Assembly: GCF_900111315.1 (NCBI RefSeq)
Contig: NZ_FOGU01000010.1
Location: 62,001-126,000, forward strand
Reading direction: 5' to 3'
DNA length: 64,000 nucleotides
From: Tranquillimonas rosea
Lineage (GTDB): Bacteria; Pseudomonadota; Alphaproteobacteria; Rhodobacterales; Rhodobacteraceae
Below, piece by piece: positions 26,681-35,026 of this stretch (position 1 is the stretch's first letter; the number at the start of each line of letters is the position of its first letter). The notes under the pieces were generated by a model. It was given only the letters and a program-made list of their open reading frames with translations. It was not told the origin of the DNA and did not search any database. The position numbers and the translations under genes were made by a program.

Positions 26681-26704
26681 GGCGGCGCCACGGGGGGCGC
26701 CGCC
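26681..26704. terminator. stem-loop between binding protein and permease genes
   Basis: Arms GGCGGCGCC (26681-26689) and GGCGCCGCC (26696-26704) pair over 9 bp around a 6-base loop. No T run follows on the minus strand. Placed just after the binding-protein stop, it may protect or partly terminate the transcript so that the binding protein is made in excess over the membrane parts. Confidence 0.5.
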
Positions 26705-26712
26705 TGTTCCGG

Positions 26713-27441
26713 TCACTCGAATGTGGGGGCGCCGTCGCCGAACCATTCGGTGATCATTTCGTTCAGGCTGCCGTCCTCCTTCATCGCGACGATCGCCTCG
26801 CTGAAGGTCTCGCGCAGCTCGGGGTCGCTTTCGCGGAAGGCCATGCCCATGCCCTGGCCCAGCGACACGTCCTCGCCCACGAACATCAGCTGGCTGTCCT
26901 GTTCGACCACGTCGGCGAGGAAGTCCTTGTCGGCGAAGGCGGCATCGGCTTCGCCGTTGCGCACGGCGGCGACGATCTCGTCCGGGCTCGGGAATTCCAG
27001 CAGCGTCGCGCCGGTGTCGACCACGTGGTTCGCCTGGATCGTGCCGGTCTGCGCGGCGACGACCGCGTTCCCGAGATCGAGGCTATCGGTCATCGCGGCA
27101 TAGGCCGACGGCGCGGGCGGCAGGTAGTTCTCGGAAAAGTCGACGACCTCGTCGCGCTCGTCGGTGATCGACATGCCGGCGATGATCGTGTCGTAGTTGC
27201 CCGAGACGAGGTTGGGGATGATCGAATCCCAGTCGTTCGTGACCCACTCGCACTCGCGCTCGGCACGGCTGCACAGCTCGTCGCCAAGGTCACGCTCGAA
27301 GCCGTCGACCTCGCCGTTGTCGTTGATGAAGTTGTACGGAGGGTAGGCGCCCTCGGTGCCGAGGCGGACGACATCCTGTGCGGTCGCCGCGCCTGCGGTC
27401 AGCATCGCCGCAGCTGTCGTGGTCAGAATCAGTTTCTTCAT
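26713..27441 (-). CDS. periplasmic amino acid/polyamine-type binding protein (HisJ/ArgT family)
   Basis: The 242-residue protein has a Sec signal peptide cleaved near AATAQ. The family 3 solute-binding fold then opens VVRLGTEGAYPPYNFIND, with DGFERDLGDELC, DWDSIIPNLVSGNYDTIIAGMSIT and ETFSEAIVAMKEDGSL. It captures a small polar amine or amino acid for the adjacent permeases. Two Cys residues (ELCSRAERECEW) probably form the family disulfide. The acidic, polar pocket residues do not fix the ligand; opine, arginine-type or amine ligands are possible. Confidence 0.93.
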   Translation of the reverse strand: MKKLILTTTAAAMLTAGAATAQDVVRLGTEGAYPPYNFINDNGEVDGFERDLGDELCSRAERECEWVTNDWDSIIPNLVSGNYDTIIAGMSITDERDEVVDFSENYLPPAPSAYAAMTDSLDLGNAVVAAQTGTIQANHVVDTGATLLEFPSPDEIVAAVRNGEADAAFADKDFLADVVEQDSQLMFVGEDVSLGQGMGMAFRESDPELRETFSEAIVAMKEDGSLNEMITEWFGDGAPTFE

Positions 27442-27469
27442 CTTTAGCTCCCTTGAGTGGTCTTATTGT

Positions 27470-28243
27470 TCAGGCGGCCGTTGCCGACAGGAACTGCCGC
27501 AGCCGCGCTGTTTCAGGCGCCCCGAACACGCGGTCCGGCGGCCCCTGTTCCTCGATCCTGCCCTGGTGAAGGAAGATCACATGGTCCGAGCTGTCGCGCG
27601 CCATGTCCATGTCGTGCGTCACCAGGATCATCGTCCGCCCCTCTTCGGCCAGCGCCTTGATGACGCGGACGACCTCCTGCTCCAGCTCGGGGTCCAGTGC
27701 CGAAGTCGGCTCGTCGAAGAGCAGCGCGCGAGGCTCCATGCACAGCGCTCGGGCGATCGCGGCCCGCTGCTGCTGGCCGCCCGACAGCTGGGCAGGGTAC
27801 ATCTCGCACTTGTCGCCGATGCCCACCTTGGCGAGGTATTCGCGCGCCGCCGTTTCGACCGAGGCGGGATCGCGCTTGAGCACGGTCACCGGCGCCTCCA
27901 TGACGTTCTGGAGGATCGTCATGTGCGCCCACAGATTGAACTGCTGGAACACCATCGACAGGTTCGTGCGTATCCGCGTCACCTGCTTGCGATCGGCCGG
28001 GTGGCGCGAGGCGCCGCGGCCCCGCCACGTGATCGGCTCGCCCTCGAAGAATATCTCGCCCTGCTGGCTGTCCTCCAGCAGGTTCACGCAGCGCAGAAGC
28101 GTCGATTTCCCAGAACCCGACGAGCCGATGAGCGAGATGACATGCCCCTTCGGAGCCACGAGGTCGACCCCCTTGAGCACCTCCAGGTCGCCGTAGGACT
28201 TGTGCAGGTCACGGATTTCGATGACGGGCGTTTCGTCTGGCAA
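27470..28243 (-). CDS. polar amino acid-type ABC transporter ATPase (HisP-like)
   Basis: The 257-residue ABC ATPase has Walker A (GSSGSGKST), the signature LSGGQQQR, Walker B (LLFDEPTSALD) and the switch His in LVTHDMDMA. It powers uptake by the two permeases. It is the first gene of the right-to-left operon ending at 16906. A possible promoter (TTGCAA, 17 bp, CCTAGT on the minus strand) lies just upstream, between the start and the terB stop, but it is weak. Confidence 0.95.
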   Translation of the reverse strand: MPDETPVIEIRDLHKSYGDLEVLKGVDLVAPKGHVISLIGSSGSGKSTLLRCVNLLEDSQQGEIFFEGEPITWRGRGASRHPADRKQVTRIRTNLSMVFQQFNLWAHMTILQNVMEAPVTVLKRDPASVETAAREYLAKVGIGDKCEMYPAQLSGGQQQRAAIARALCMEPRALLFDEPTSALDPELEQEVVRVIKALAEEGRTMILVTHDMDMARDSSDHVIFLHQGRIEEQGPPDRVFGAPETARLRQFLSATAA

Positions 28244-28377
28244 GGGTCGGCCTGGGTTGCGAGCGTCGGACAGACTAGGAATGAAAAGCGCCCGAATTGC
28301 AACGCCGCACTGCCGAATGACGCTGGGTCATCGCCGGATTTCCGGGCAGATGCCCGCCTGTCGGGCAGTCCTGCCGG

Positions 28378-28818
28378 TCAGGTCCGGTTTTCGACGCGCT
28401 GCCGGGCCAGTGCGCTGTCCCGATCGTTCACGCCCAGCATTGGTGCGACGAGGCGCAGCAACGCGTCCTCTTCCTCGTCCCGCTTGCCGTCGACCAGGAC
28501 GACTTCCCACAGTGCCTCGAGGATGCCGGTGCGGTCCTCGTATGGCACGGCGTCCTTCAGCGCCCGCGTGAAGCGGACGGTATCCGGCGCCTCGGTCTCG
28601 AGCGTCTCGGCCTCGCCGCGCAGGGCGGTGGCCTCGAACGGCGACAGGCCGAACCGCGTGGCGACGATGCGGTCGATGCGGCCGGCCTCGTCATCGGAGT
28701 AATCGCCGTCGGAGCGCGCGATGCGCACCAGAAGGGCGGTGAGGGCGCGCCGCGCATCCGGATCGGGCAGCGGGGCGGGGTCCGGATCGGTCAGACGCTT
28801 CAGGAGATCACCAAACAT
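28378..28818 (-). CDS. TerB-like tellurite-resistance family protein
   Basis: The 146-residue helical protein has the TerB pattern ALTALLVRIARSDGDYSDDEAGRID and VVLVDGKRDEEEDALLRLVAPMLGV. The paired acidic motifs (DGDYSDDE and DGKRDEEE) are thought to bind metal. ATG 28818 begins MFGDLLKRL, as in alphaproteobacterial homologues; an upstream in-frame stretch is unrelated. No other ter genes are near, so tellurite resistance should not be inferred. It is probably monocistronic. Confidence 0.82.
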   Translation of the reverse strand: MFGDLLKRLTDPDPAPLPDPDARRALTALLVRIARSDGDYSDDEAGRIDRIVATRFGLSPFEATALRGEAETLETEAPDTVRFTRALKDAVPYEDRTGILEALWEVVLVDGKRDEEEDALLRLVAPMLGVNDRDSALARQRVENRT

Positions 28819-28919
28819 GGCCGTGCATATAGGCCGCAGCGTATCGGGCGGAAAGAGCTTGCTTGACCGTGCGGGGCCATGCTCCAAATGACGTGATATC
28901 CCCGACGGAAAGACTCCAG

Positions 28920-29687
28920 ATGCGCCTGCCTCTCATCCTCGCCATCGCCGCATGCCCTCTGCCTGCCCTGGCGCAGGGTGCGGACGGCAATCCCGACCTG
29001 ATCTTCTCGCTTCGCGGCGGGGCCTCGGTGCAGCCGGATTACTTCGGCTCGTCCGATTATTCGCTGGGTCCGGACGTTGCGCTGCGCTTCGGGTATCTCC
29101 GTCTCGGCGGACGCGAGTTCGGGTCGCCCGATCCCGATTTCGAGCCGCGCGGCTTCGGCCTGCGGGGATCGTTCCGCTACATCGGCGAGCGCAGCGAGGA
29201 TGACAGCCCCGAACTGGAAGGGCTGGACGATGTGGACGCGGCGGTCGAATTGGGCCTCGGGCTTGGCTACACCACGCAGAACTTCAAGGCATTCGCGGAC
29301 GTGCGCTATGGCGTCATCGGGCACGAGAGCCTGGTCGGCGAACTGGGCGCCGACCTCGTCGCCCGCCCGAACGACCGGCTGACGCTGACCGCTGGGCCGC
29401 GGGTGCTGATCGGGTCGGACGACTATGCCTCGACCTATTTCGGCGTCTCGGCGTCAGAGGCCGCGCAGAGCACATTCGGCGCCTACGATGCGGAAGGTGG
29501 CATCATGTCCACCGGGATCGAGTTGGGCGCGACATACGAGGTGAACGACAACTGGGCCGTCGAGGGCGCGGTGACCTGGGACCGGCTGCAGAACGATGCC
29601 GCCGACTCGCCCATCGTCGAAGCCGGCGAGCGCGACCAGTACGGCGTGCGGATCGGCGTCACCCGGCGGATCACGCTCGACTTCTGA
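28920..29687 (+). CDS. MipA/OmpV-family outer membrane protein
   Basis: The 255-residue protein has a signal peptide ending near LPALAQG. Alternating beta strands follow: DLIFSLRGGASVQPDYFGSSDYSLGPDVALRFGYLRLGG, then FGLRGSFRYIGERS. It ends in RRITLDF with a C-terminal Phe, the mark for outer-membrane insertion. MipA/OmpV proteins are barrel scaffolds of uncertain role. ATG 28920 is preferred because it directly precedes the signal peptide and is preceded by GGAAAGACT. It is divergent from terB across about 100 bp. Confidence 0.85.
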   Translation: MRLPLILAIAACPLPALAQGADGNPDLIFSLRGGASVQPDYFGSSDYSLGPDVALRFGYLRLGGREFGSPDPDFEPRGFGLRGSFRYIGERSEDDSPELEGLDDVDAAVELGLGLGYTTQNFKAFADVRYGVIGHESLVGELGADLVARPNDRLTLTAGPRVLIGSDDYASTYFGVSASEAAQSTFGAYDAEGGIMSTGIELGATYEVNDNWAVEGAVTWDRLQNDAADSPIVEAGERDQYGVRIGVTRRITLDF

Positions 29688-29729
29688 GGGCGCGCCGCCG
29701 CGCCTCGCGGGCGCGACGGCAGGACGTTT

Positions 29730-30644
29730 CTAGTATTTCGACGGCACGTACAGCTCGGGCGGAAGCACGTCGCGCTCGTAGTCCGGGTTGAACACCCGCT
29801 CGGGCAGCGTGATCTCTTCCTGCGGCACCTCTTCGTAGGGCACCAGCGTCAGCAGGTGGTCGATGCAGTTGAGGCGCGCGCGCTTCTTGTCGTTGCCCGG
29901 CACGATGTACCACGGCGCCTCGGGGATGTTCGTGCGTTCGAACATGTCCTCCTTCGCCTTGGTGTACTGCTCCCACCTCTTGCGGGATTCCAGGTCCATC
30001 GGCGACAGCTTCCACTGCTTGAGAGGGTCGTGGATGCGGATGAGGAAGCGCATCTGCTGTTCCTCGTCCGTGATCGAGAACCAGTACTTCACCAGACGAA
30101 TCCCCGAGCGAACCAGCATGCGCTCGAACTCGGGCACGTCGTGGAAGAACTGCTGCACCTGGTCTTCCGAGGCAAAGCCCATCACCCGCTCGACCCCCGC
30201 GCGATTGTACCAGGAGCGGTCGAAGAGCACGATCTCGCCCCCGGCCGGCAGGTGCGGCACGTAACGCTGGAAGTACCATTGCGTCTTTTCCCGGTCCGAC
30301 GGGGCGGGCAGGGCGACGACCCGGACGATGCGGGGGTTCAGCCGCTGGGTGATCCGCTTGATGACTCCGCCCTTGCCGGCAGAGTCGCGGCCCTCGAAGA
30401 TGACGACCACCTTCTCGCCGGTATGGGCCACCCAGTCCTGCAGCTTGATGAGTTCCGCCTGAAGCCGCAGCAGGTTCCGGAAATACTCCGCCCGCGGCAT
30501 CGAGGGGCCCTGCTTGCGCTGGTAGATTTTGCGGATCTCCAACGACAGGGCAGCATCCTCGAGCTCCAGCTCGTAGTCTTCGTCGATCGTATCCCTGAGT
30601 TCGGCTTCGAGCCAGTCTTCCGACTCGCTTTGGTCCTCCGCCAT
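29730..30644 (-). CDS. ppk2: polyphosphate kinase 2
   Basis: The 304-residue single-domain PPK2 transfers phosphate between polyphosphate and nucleotides. Walker A (GRDSAGKGG) lies at residues 85-93, and Walker B with the FDRSWYNRAG motif at 141-150. An acidic N-terminal tail (DSESEDWLEAELRD-like) precedes the core. Length and single-domain form fit class I PPK2, which makes GTP or ATP from polyphosphate. ATG 30644 is preferred over an upstream in-frame start that adds 24 unrelated residues. It is convergent with the MipA-like gene. Confidence 0.93.
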   Translation of the reverse strand: MAEDQSESEDWLEAELRDTIDEDYELELEDAALSLEIRKIYQRKQGPSMPRAEYFRNLLRLQAELIKLQDWVAHTGEKVVVIFEGRDSAGKGGVIKRITQRLNPRIVRVVALPAPSDREKTQWYFQRYVPHLPAGGEIVLFDRSWYNRAGVERVMGFASEDQVQQFFHDVPEFERMLVRSGIRLVKYWFSITDEEQQMRFLIRIHDPLKQWKLSPMDLESRKRWEQYTKAKEDMFERTNIPEAPWYIVPGNDKKRARLNCIDHLLTLVPYEEVPQEEITLPERVFNPDYERDVLPPELYVPSKY

Positions 30645-30731
30645 GGCGGCTCCTTCTGCAGACTGCGTTCCGAAGCGTATATCGCCACCATGTGACGGTT
30701 TCGTGCCAAGGGGCAACGCGGCCCCGGCCGC

Positions 30732-31379
30732 TCAGGCCGGGCGCGTCCTGAGCGCGGGCAGCGTCGACAGGGCGGCCGGGTGGATCACGCCCAGCTGCGC
30801 TGGCATCGTCTTGTGCCCCAGCGCCAGCGCCATGCCGAGCCGATGGTGCCCCGCCGGCCCGAAGATCGGTTGCCCGGTCGACCCGATATGGAACAGCGGC
30901 CCGCCATATTCGCGGAATACCAGCCACCGGGCCTGCTTCATCGGGCGCAGACAGCCCTCGGCGCGGACCTGCTCGAAGATCCGGTCGAGCTCGGCGAAGC
31001 GCCGCAGCACCTGTCCGCGGGTCGTCAGATGATCATGCACGACGTTCGCCGCGATCTTCTCCATCATGTAGTCGACCGCGCCGGCCTCTTCCCAGGTCTG
31101 GCCGTCGCGCCAGTGCCGCAGGCAATAGGCGATCTTGGGGTTGTCGGTCAGCGGCTGCACCTGCTGATCCCAGTCCCCCGGCAAAACCAGGCCGCTCTGC
31201 CGCGGCGACAATCGTGCGAGGGACTGGTGCTGGCACCGTTCGAGCGGCACCCAGATCCGCTCGCCATACCGCGGAGAGGTGGCCGCGCCGGAGCGGTCGT
31301 CGCGACGGGCGGCCTTGAGCGCCGCGCGCAGATAGGCGCTGACATCGGTGGGGGTGATCGGAGGGGCGATGCGGGCCAT
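30732..31379 (-). CDS. ParB/sulfiredoxin-fold-like protein, paralogue B
   Basis: I do not recognise a named family for this 215-residue protein. It is closely related to the gene immediately upstream. Shared stretches are LTDNPKIAYCLRHWRDG, a helix ending QVLRRFAELDRIFEQVR, then FHIGSTGQPIFGPAGHHRLGMALALG. The GHHR motif (177-180) with a following Ala-rich helix matches the GxxR nucleotide-contact motif of ParB-N/sulfiredoxin folds. Such folds act as CTPases, kinases or nucleases. No HTH follows, so it is not a partition ParB. It starts 3 bp after its paralogue's stop, on the same strand. Confidence 0.6.
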   Translation of the reverse strand: MARIAPPITPTDVSAYLRAALKAARRDDRSGAATSPRYGERIWVPLERCQHQSLARLSPRQSGLVLPGDWDQQVQPLTDNPKIAYCLRHWRDGQTWEEAGAVDYMMEKIAANVVHDHLTTRGQVLRRFAELDRIFEQVRAEGCLRPMKQARWLVFREYGGPLFHIGSTGQPIFGPAGHHRLGMALALGHKTMPAQLGVIHPAALSTLPALRTRPA

Positions 31380-31382
31380 CTG

Positions 31383-32063
31383 TCAGCTTTCCTGGATGAG
31401 TGGCGCCGCCTCGGTGCCGACGGGTTGGCGCAGGCGGGGCAGCGCCCAGAGCCCGTTCGGATGCGCGAGTAGCACCATCGCCGGGACCTCGCGCAGCCCC
31501 AGCGCCAGCGCCATGCCGACCCGATGATGACCGCCGCCCGCGAACATGGGGCGCCCGTCTGGGCCGATATGGAACATCAGTCCGCCCTGTTCGCGATAGC
31601 GCAGGAACCGGTACTCGCGCACGGGGCGGATGCGGTTCTCGCGGCGGACCTGCTCGAAGATGCGGTCCAGCGTCGCGAACCGGCGAAGCACCTGCGCCTT
31701 GGTGGTAAGGTGATCGTAGACCACGTTGTCCGAGATCTGGCCCATCGTGTAGTCGATCGCGCCAGTCTCGTCCCAGGTCAGTCCGTCGCGCCAGTGCCGC
31801 AGGCAATAGGCGATCTTGGGATTGTCGGTCAGCGGGCGGGCATTCTTGTACCAGTCGCCGCCCATGACCACGGCGGTCTTCGCGCCGCGCGTCAGCGATT
31901 CCTCGCGAACCTCGTCCAGCCGCACCCAGATCCGCTCGCAGTAACGCGGGCCCTCGACGCCATGCGTCAGCGCGGCCGCACGATCCCGGCGCCGGCCGCG
32001 CAGGGCCAGTTTTCCCAGGACGAACGGCGTCGCCAGTGCGTTGTATGCGGTTCGGAACGACAT
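31383..32063 (-). CDS. ParB/sulfiredoxin-fold-like protein, paralogue A
   Basis: This 226-residue protein is the first of a tandem pair. Its core (residues 40-195) aligns by eye with paralogue B: RPLTDNPKIAYCLRHWRDGLTWDETGAIDY, then TLDRIFEQVRRE, then MFHIGPDGRPMFAGGGHHRVGMALALG. GHHR lies at 178-181. It differs in having a basic N-terminal extension (LRGRRRDRAA) before the core. The pattern suggests a small-molecule or nucleic-acid-modifying ParB-like enzyme. The divergent 119-bp region to pyrG may hold its promoter. The function is unknown. Confidence 0.6.
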   Translation of the reverse strand: MSFRTAYNALATPFVLGKLALRGRRRDRAAALTHGVEGPRYCERIWVRLDEVREESLTRGAKTAVVMGGDWYKNARPLTDNPKIAYCLRHWRDGLTWDETGAIDYTMGQISDNVVYDHLTTKAQVLRRFATLDRIFEQVRRENRIRPVREYRFLRYREQGGLMFHIGPDGRPMFAGGGHHRVGMALALGLREVPAMVLLAHPNGLWALPRLRQPVGTEAAPLIQES

Positions 32064-32182
32064 GACGTAGGAGCTAACGCGATCCTTGCAGAATGACGAA
32101 GAATTTGTGGCGTCTTCGTCGGTCCTGCAAGGCGCGCCTTACAAAACTGTCACGTCGTTGCGCGCAGGCCCGCTGCGTCCCG

Positions 32183-33826
32183 TCACACCAGGCGCGAGAC
32201 CTCTTTCGCGGCGCGGATGAAATCCCGGAACAGCGGATGCGGCGCGAAGGGTTTCGACTTCAGCTCGGGGTGGAACTGCACGCCGATGAACCACGGGTGG
32301 TCCGCGACCTCCACGATCTCGGGCAGGCGGCCATCCGGCGACAGACCGGAAAAGCACAGGCCCTTCTCTTCCAGCGCCTCGCGGTAGCGGATGTCGACCT
32401 CGTAGCGGTGGCGGTGCCGTTCCTCGATCTCGGCGCGGCCATAGACGCGGGCCACGGCCGAGCCGTCCTTGAGCGACGCGTGGTAGCTGCCGAGCCTCAT
32501 CGTGCCGCCCTTGTCGTCCAGCACCGAGCGGGCGATCTTCTCGTTATCCTTCACCCATTCCTTGAGGTGGAAGATCACCGGTTCGAACCGCTTCTTGCCC
32601 GCCTCGTGGTCGAACTCCTGGCTGCCGGCGGTCTCCATGCCGGCGAGGTTCCTTGCCGCCTCGATCACCGCCATCTGCATCCCGAGGCAGATGCCGAGAT
32701 AGGGAATCTTCCGTTCACGGGCGAACTGGGCGGCCTTGATCTTGCCCTCGGTGCCGCGTTCGCCGAAGCCGCCGGGCACGAGGATGGCGTGGTAGTTCGA
32801 GAGATAGGGCGAGGGATCCTCGCGTTCGAAGATTTCGGCGTCGATCCACTCGGCCTTGACCTTGACCCGGTTCGCCATGCCGCCGTGGGTCAGCGCCTCG
32901 GCGATGGACTTGTAGGCGTCCTCGAGCTGCGTGTACTTGCCGACGATGGCGACGCGGACCTCGCCTTCGGCGTTGAAGATGCGGTCGGCCACATCCTCCC
33001 ACCGCGACAGGTTCGGCTTGGGCGCGGGATTGATCTGGAACGCGTCGAGCACCGCCTGGTCCAGCCCCTCGCGGTGATAGGCCAGCGGCGCCTCGTAGAT
33101 CGACTTGAGGTCGTAGGCGGCGATCACGCTGTCCGGACGCACGTTGCAGAACAGCGCCAGCTTTTCGCGCTCCTTCTCGGGAATCGGGCGCTCTGAGCGG
33201 CAGACCAGCACGTCCGGCGCGATCCCGATCGAGCGAAGCTCTTTCACCGAGTGCTGGGTCGGCTTGGTCTTGAGCTCGCCGCTGGCCGCGATCCACGGCA
33301 GGAGGGTGAGGTGCATGTAGATGCAGTTGCCGCGCGGGCGTTCCTGGCCGAACTGGCGGATCGCCTCGAAGAAGGGCAGGCCCTCGATGTCGCCGACGGT
33401 GCCGCCGATCTCGCAGAGCTGGAAGTCGACCTCGTCGTCGCCGATGGCGAGGAAGTCCTTGATCTCGTTGGTGACGTGCGGAATTACCTGGATCGTCTTG
33501 CCGAGGTAGTCCCCGCGGCGCTCCTTCTCGAGCACGTTGGAATAGATGCGCCCCGAACTGACCGAATCCGTCGCCCGCGCCGCGACCCCAGTGAACCGCT
33601 CGTAATGGCCCAGGTCCAGGTCCGTCTCTGCGCCGTCGTCGGTGACGAAGACCTCGCCGTGCTCGAACGGGGACATCGTGCCGGGATCGACGTTCAGGTA
33701 AGGGTCCAGCTTGCGCAACCTGACGGTGAACCCGCGCGCCTGCAGGAGCGCGCCGAGTGCGGCAGAGGCAAGGCCCTTGCCCAGCGACGAGACCACACCG
33801 CCGGTGATGAAAATATAACGTGCCAT
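32183..33826 (-). CDS. pyrG: CTP synthase
   Basis: The 547-residue enzyme makes CTP from UTP, ATP and glutamine. The N-terminal synthetase domain opens [22 protein letters not shown] with [21 protein letters not shown]. The C-terminal glutamine amidotransferase has the catalytic Cys in GICLGMQ and the His near GVQFHPE. The length is normal. The start at 33826 matches the family. A 286-bp gap upstream to secG probably holds its promoter. Confidence 0.98.
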   Translation of the reverse strand: MARYIFITGGVVSSLGKGLASAALGALLQARGFTVRLRKLDPYLNVDPGTMSPFEHGEVFVTDDGAETDLDLGHYERFTGVAARATDSVSSGRIYSNVLEKERRGDYLGKTIQVIPHVTNEIKDFLAIGDDEVDFQLCEIGGTVGDIEGLPFFEAIRQFGQERPRGNCIYMHLTLLPWIAASGELKTKPTQHSVKELRSIGIAPDVLVCRSERPIPEKEREKLALFCNVRPDSVIAAYDLKSIYEAPLAYHREGLDQAVLDAFQINPAPKPNLSRWEDVADRIFNAEGEVRVAIVGKYTQLEDAYKSIAEALTHGGMANRVKVKAEWIDAEIFEREDPSPYLSNYHAILVPGGFGERGTEGKIKAAQFARERKIPYLGICLGMQMAVIEAARNLAGMETAGSQEFDHEAGKKRFEPVIFHLKEWVKDNEKIARSVLDDKGGTMRLGSYHASLKDGSAVARVYGRAEIEERHRHRYEVDIRYREALEEKGLCFSGLSPDGRLPEIVEVADHPWFIGVQFHPELKSKPFAPHPLFRDFIRAAKEVSRLV

Positions 33827-34080
33827 TCGGGCTGCTCTCCCGCTGAAACGGATGCCTGGTAAGGGGTGCGATCCGGAGGCCGAATCCGCGCCATCACGGG
33901 ATTTGACCTATACCTGCGCACCCGAAGGGAGGCAACCGGACCGCAAGATAAGGGGTGCGTTTCCGCCCCGTCTTCCCAGCAGTTGTGTCATGCGCGGCAT
34001 GCCGGCGCCCATTGAGGCGTCGCGAAAGCCGCAGGTGTTCATCTCCCGAGAGGGGCGGAATTGGTAACGGTGATCGGGGT

Positions 34081-34099
34081 CGCGCCGGGGGGCGGCGCG
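34081..34099. terminator. hairpin downstream of secG
   Basis: Arms CGCGCC (34081-34086) and GGCGCG (34094-34099) flank a 7-base loop just past the secG stop on the minus strand. No T run is present. The rest of the 33827-34112 gap shows no other recognisable feature. Confidence 0.35.
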
Positions 34100-34112
34100 A
34101 TGCCGGTTGCGA

Positions 34113-34505
34113 TCAGTCCGCGCGGGGCGGGGCCAGGGGCGCGTCCGAGCCGCCTTCGCCGCCGCCGCTGCCGGGCGGGAGAAGGTCGTCCGCCGGGGCC
34201 TGCTGACCGCCGGTCTCGGCGCCGTCCTCGGCCGCCGGGGCGGGCACGCCCAGGCGGTCGACGACCGAGGACCCGGTCGAATCCTGTGCCGCGAAGATCG
34301 TCAGAGTCAGCGAGGTCGCGATGAACGCGATCGCGAAGGCCCAGGTCAGCTTGCCGAGCGCCGTCGCTGCACCGCGCGACGACATCACGCCGCCGCCACC
34401 GCCGCCGCCCATGCCGAGGCCGCCCCCTTCGGAGCGTTGAAGCAGCACCACGCCGATCAGGGACAGGGCAAGGATCAGGTGGATGATGAGGACGACGTTT
34501 TCCAT
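34113..34505 (-). CDS. secG: protein translocase subunit SecG
   Basis: The 130-residue protein has two transmembrane helices: residues 4-24 (VVLIIHLILALSLIGVVLLQR) and 52-72. Between them lies the SecG loop EGGGLGMGGGGGGG. A disordered acidic/Pro tail of about 45 residues follows, common in Rhodobacterales. SecG assists SecYE-SecA preprotein export. ATG 34505 follows GGAGCAGGAG on its strand; the long upstream in-frame extension is unrelated. It is divergent from the small membrane protein gene. Confidence 0.93.
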   Translation of the reverse strand: MENVVLIIHLILALSLIGVVLLQRSEGGGLGMGGGGGGGVMSSRGAATALGKLTWAFAIAFIATSLTLTIFAAQDSTGSSVVDRLGVPAPAAEDGAETGGQQAPADDLLPPGSGGGEGGSDAPLAPPRAD

Positions 34506-34608
34506 GAGCTCCTGCTCCGGCTGGCGATCAAGCGGCTGTCTATTCAATTCGGCACACACCCGCAACCCGCCGTCTTCGCAGCGCCGGACGCGTTGGCGGA
34601 CCCATATA

Positions 34609-34635
34609 TCACGAAACGTGATGCGATGAGCATCA
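34609..34635. promoter_or_regulatory. two overlapping inverted repeats before the small membrane protein gene
   Basis: TCACGAAACGTGA (34609-34621) is a perfect 5-bp-arm palindrome with a 3-base centre. TGATGC-GATGA-GCATCA (34619-34635) overlaps its right end. They lie in an AT-rich part of the secG/34719 divergent region. They are plausible operators, but the regulator is unknown. Confidence 0.45.
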
Positions 34636-34718
34636 AACATTCGTTTTATAAATTTCAGCCGAGTCTCTATCTGGATCTCTTGGCCGATGGCGGCCGCATG
34701 ATCCGTAGGAGACGACAG

Positions 34719-34922
34719 ATGACGACGTTCAATATCGATCCGGCAGCGGCGGCGGGACGGCATGTCTCGCCCGCGATGCGTGACGTGGCACGGGTGGCGG
34801 GGCTCCTGGCCCTGACCCTTGCCGCAGGGATTGCGGTCTCGCTTTTCGCGGGTGGCGACGCCGGCCCGTCCGGCACCGCGCCCGACTGGCACGGCAACGT
34901 GATGCGGTCCTCCGACCGCTGA
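34719..34922 (+). CDS. small single-span membrane protein (unrecognised)
   Basis: The 67-residue protein has a cytoplasmic N-terminal segment ([17 protein letters not shown]). One hydrophobic helix, about residues 25-45, reads [22 protein letters not shown] short polar tail, [13 protein letters not shown], follows. It has a clear AGGAG ribosome site before ATG 34719. A GC-rich hairpin at 34931 follows the stop. I do not recognise a family. It precedes purA, but the hairpin suggests a separate transcript. High-GC codon use agrees with a native coding gene. Confidence 0.65.
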   Translation: MTTFNIDPAAAAGRHVSPAMRDVARVAGLLALTLAAGIAVSLFAGGDAGPSGTAPDWHGNVMRSSDR

Positions 34923-34930
34923 GACGGCCC

Positions 34931-34952
34931 GCGGCCCCCCGACCGGGGCCGC
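34931..34952 (+). terminator. hairpin between the small membrane protein gene and purA
   Basis: GCGGCCCC (34931-34938) pairs with GGGGCCGC (34945-34952) around a 6-base loop. The next T-rich stretch is 12 bp further on, so termination strength is uncertain. Confidence 0.45.
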
Positions 34953-35026
34953 GCCAGTTCGCGGTTTTCCCTGCCGTGCGGGCGCGCTATAGGTGCGCGG
35001 GTTTGAGCCGAGCGAAGAGGGAAGTC

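Noticed and set aside
27356-28702. Plus-strand frames over the ABC transporter genes
   Set aside because: The minus-strand frames encode complete ABC ATPase and binding-protein motifs, and the plus frames are their shadows.
34983-35026. Promoter upstream of purA
   Set aside because: No convincing -35/-10 pair could be chosen by eye.
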